A stretch of DNA of 6,855 bases from Tenericutes bacterium ADurb.BinA155 (GTDB lineage: Bacteria; Bacillota_I; Bacilli_A; RFN20; CAG-826): positions 1 to 6,855 of the forward strand of contig MVZL01000066.1 of the NCBI GenBank assembly GCA_002068375.1, written 5' to 3'. The position numbers and the translations under genes were made by a program. The notes below the pieces were generated by a model that searched no databases, had not been told where the DNA came from, and saw only the letters and a list, made by a program, of their open reading frames with translations. Below, piece by piece: positions 6,034 through 6,855 of this stretch. Position 1 is the stretch's first letter. The number at the start of each line of letters is the position of its first letter.

Positions 6034-6855
6034 CTATTTCCGCTGCTTACCCTTTTTCGGGGCTAAAACGATCTTCTTGCCTTTGATTTCTTTTTTGGGA
6101 TCGCTATAGAAACGAAGTTCGGCGATCGTATCTTCGGAACCGTTTTCATCCACGTGGATGAAGCTCCAGCCATCTTCGTTATTGCCTTCGAGCTTTTGCC
6201 AATCCTGCCGCGAGGAGGCTTTCACATCCGCGACCTGGTTGAATTCCCAGCGGATCGTCCCGGAGACAAAGCCGGCGTAAAGCGAAGCGACGTCGATGAT
6301 GAGCGGCGGGTTTGGATAGCTCATATCAAAGGAGAGTTCGCCGCTTGAGGCGTCGAACTCCACGAGGGAGAACTGTTTCGTTTCCGCCGGGTTATTGCCT
6401 TCGCCAAAGGAAGCGGAGAAGGTGTCGGCGTCGAAGATCGGATCATGGTGATGCAGATGATGAACTTTCGCGATCATCGTGATTCCCTTCTCGATTTCAT
6501 CATAGAGATCGGGTTCGGGGTGGGCATCATCGAACGTGGCCCGGAGATTATAAGAGAGTTCCGCTAAAAGGAAGAGGCGGATCGCGAGTTCTTCATCTTG
6601 GGCGACTCCGATCCCTTTTTGATACATCTTGGCGAGGCGGCAAGAATAGCCGGGGAGGTCGTACCAGTTCCGGTGATCGACGGTGAAACGGGCGTAGACT
6701 TCGCCATAGGCGCTCGCGAGGAGTTGGAAAGCAAAGGTCGGATCCGGTTGGACATAATAGCCATAAAGATAGCAATCGGAGAGGCGGTAGATCGCTTCTA
6801 AGGAACCTAGGGCCGACGCTTTGCAAAAGCATTCATAAGCCGAGAAATAAAGGGG
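6034..6855 (-). CDS. Sel1-like-repeat protein with C-terminal beta-rich domain, 5' end outside window
   Basis: The frame is open from the right edge to TAG at 6034-6036, giving 273 visible residues; the start lies beyond 6855. Numbering from the edge, residues about 5-47 (CKASALGSLEAIYRLSDCYL, then YGYYVQPD and FAFQLLASAYG) and about 64-100 (LAKMYQKGIGVAQDEELAI) match Sel1-like repeats: small residues in the helices, a Y-x-x-G-x-x-V-x-x-D turn, then A at the next helix. More repeats probably precede. A His-rich stretch lies at 131-137. Residues about 155-250 look beta-rich with several Trp (203, 219, 230), and the last 20 residues are very basic (KKGKQRK end). Sel1-like repeats are generally protein-interaction scaffolds. 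No membrane segment is visible. It is upstream of the ABC pair by seven bases, so it is probably co-transcribed. The functional link to the transporter is unknown. Confidence 0.85.
   Translation of the reverse strand, partial: PLYFSAYECFCKASALGSLEAIYRLSDCYLYGYYVQPDPTFAFQLLASAYGEVYARFTVDHRNWYDLPGYSCRLAKMYQKGIGVAQDEELAIRLFLLAELSYNLRATFDDAHPEPDLYDEIEKGITMIAKVHHLHHHDPIFDADTFSASFGEGNNPAETKQFSLVEFDASSGELSFDMSYPNPPLIIDVASLYAGFVSGTIRWEFNQVADVKASSRQDWQKLEGNNEDGWSFIHVDENGSEDTIAELRFYSDPKKEIKGKKIVLAPKKGKQRK

Noticed and set aside
6593..6832. Minus-strand frame with Leu/Arg-rich peptide near the right edge
   Set aside because: The overlapping frame that continues to the edge encodes Sel1-like repeats and joins the downstream protein, so this one is a shadow.

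Overview
The window reads as chromosomal DNA of a bacterium with the standard code. GC content is moderate (roughly half by eye), genes are tightly packed, one start has a strong AAGGAGG ribosome site, TGG encodes Trp, and TGA is used as a stop at the ends of two genes. The heterodimeric ABC exporter, the Vsr subtype and the Sel1-repeat protein suggest an uncultured member of the Bacillota, perhaps a gut Bacilli-like lineage. This placement is an inference with modest confidence.

Left part (1-1945, minus strand): a two-gene unit read leftwards from a promoter near 1990-2018. The first gene (359-1945) encodes a 528-residue protein I cannot name. It has a helical N-terminal region, a disordered middle with five copies of a motif centred on (R/K)PAFEA in acidic then proline-rich linkers, and a C-terminal globular domain. 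Three bases after its stop, in the same reading frame, begins a Vsr-type mismatch endonuclease that runs off the left edge.

Middle (1946-2602): a compact 93-bp divergent promoter region, then a single plus-strand gene for a GNAT-family N-acetyltransferase. Its last bases overlap the stop of the convergent ABC gene in a shared TTAA.

Right part (2599-6855, minus strand): an operon read leftwards, consisting of a Sel1-like-repeat protein (5' end outside the window), ABC half-transporter A (569 aa) and ABC half-transporter B (573 aa). A and B overlap by 4 bp. Together they form a heterodimeric type IV ABC exporter: subunit A has Asp and Gln at the catalytic Glu and switch His positions but a canonical LSGGQ, while subunit B has intact Glu and His but a degenerate LSTGE. 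One hydrolytic site is therefore consensus and one degenerate. A rho-independent terminator for this operon appears to start at the stop codon of B and lies inside the 3' coding end of the acetyltransferase gene.

No CRISPR array, tRNA, rRNA or insertion sequence was recognised. The most unusual items are the RPAFEA multirepeat protein coupled to vsr, the embedded convergent terminator, and a terminator-like hairpin with an alternative pairing inside the acetyltransferase gene.
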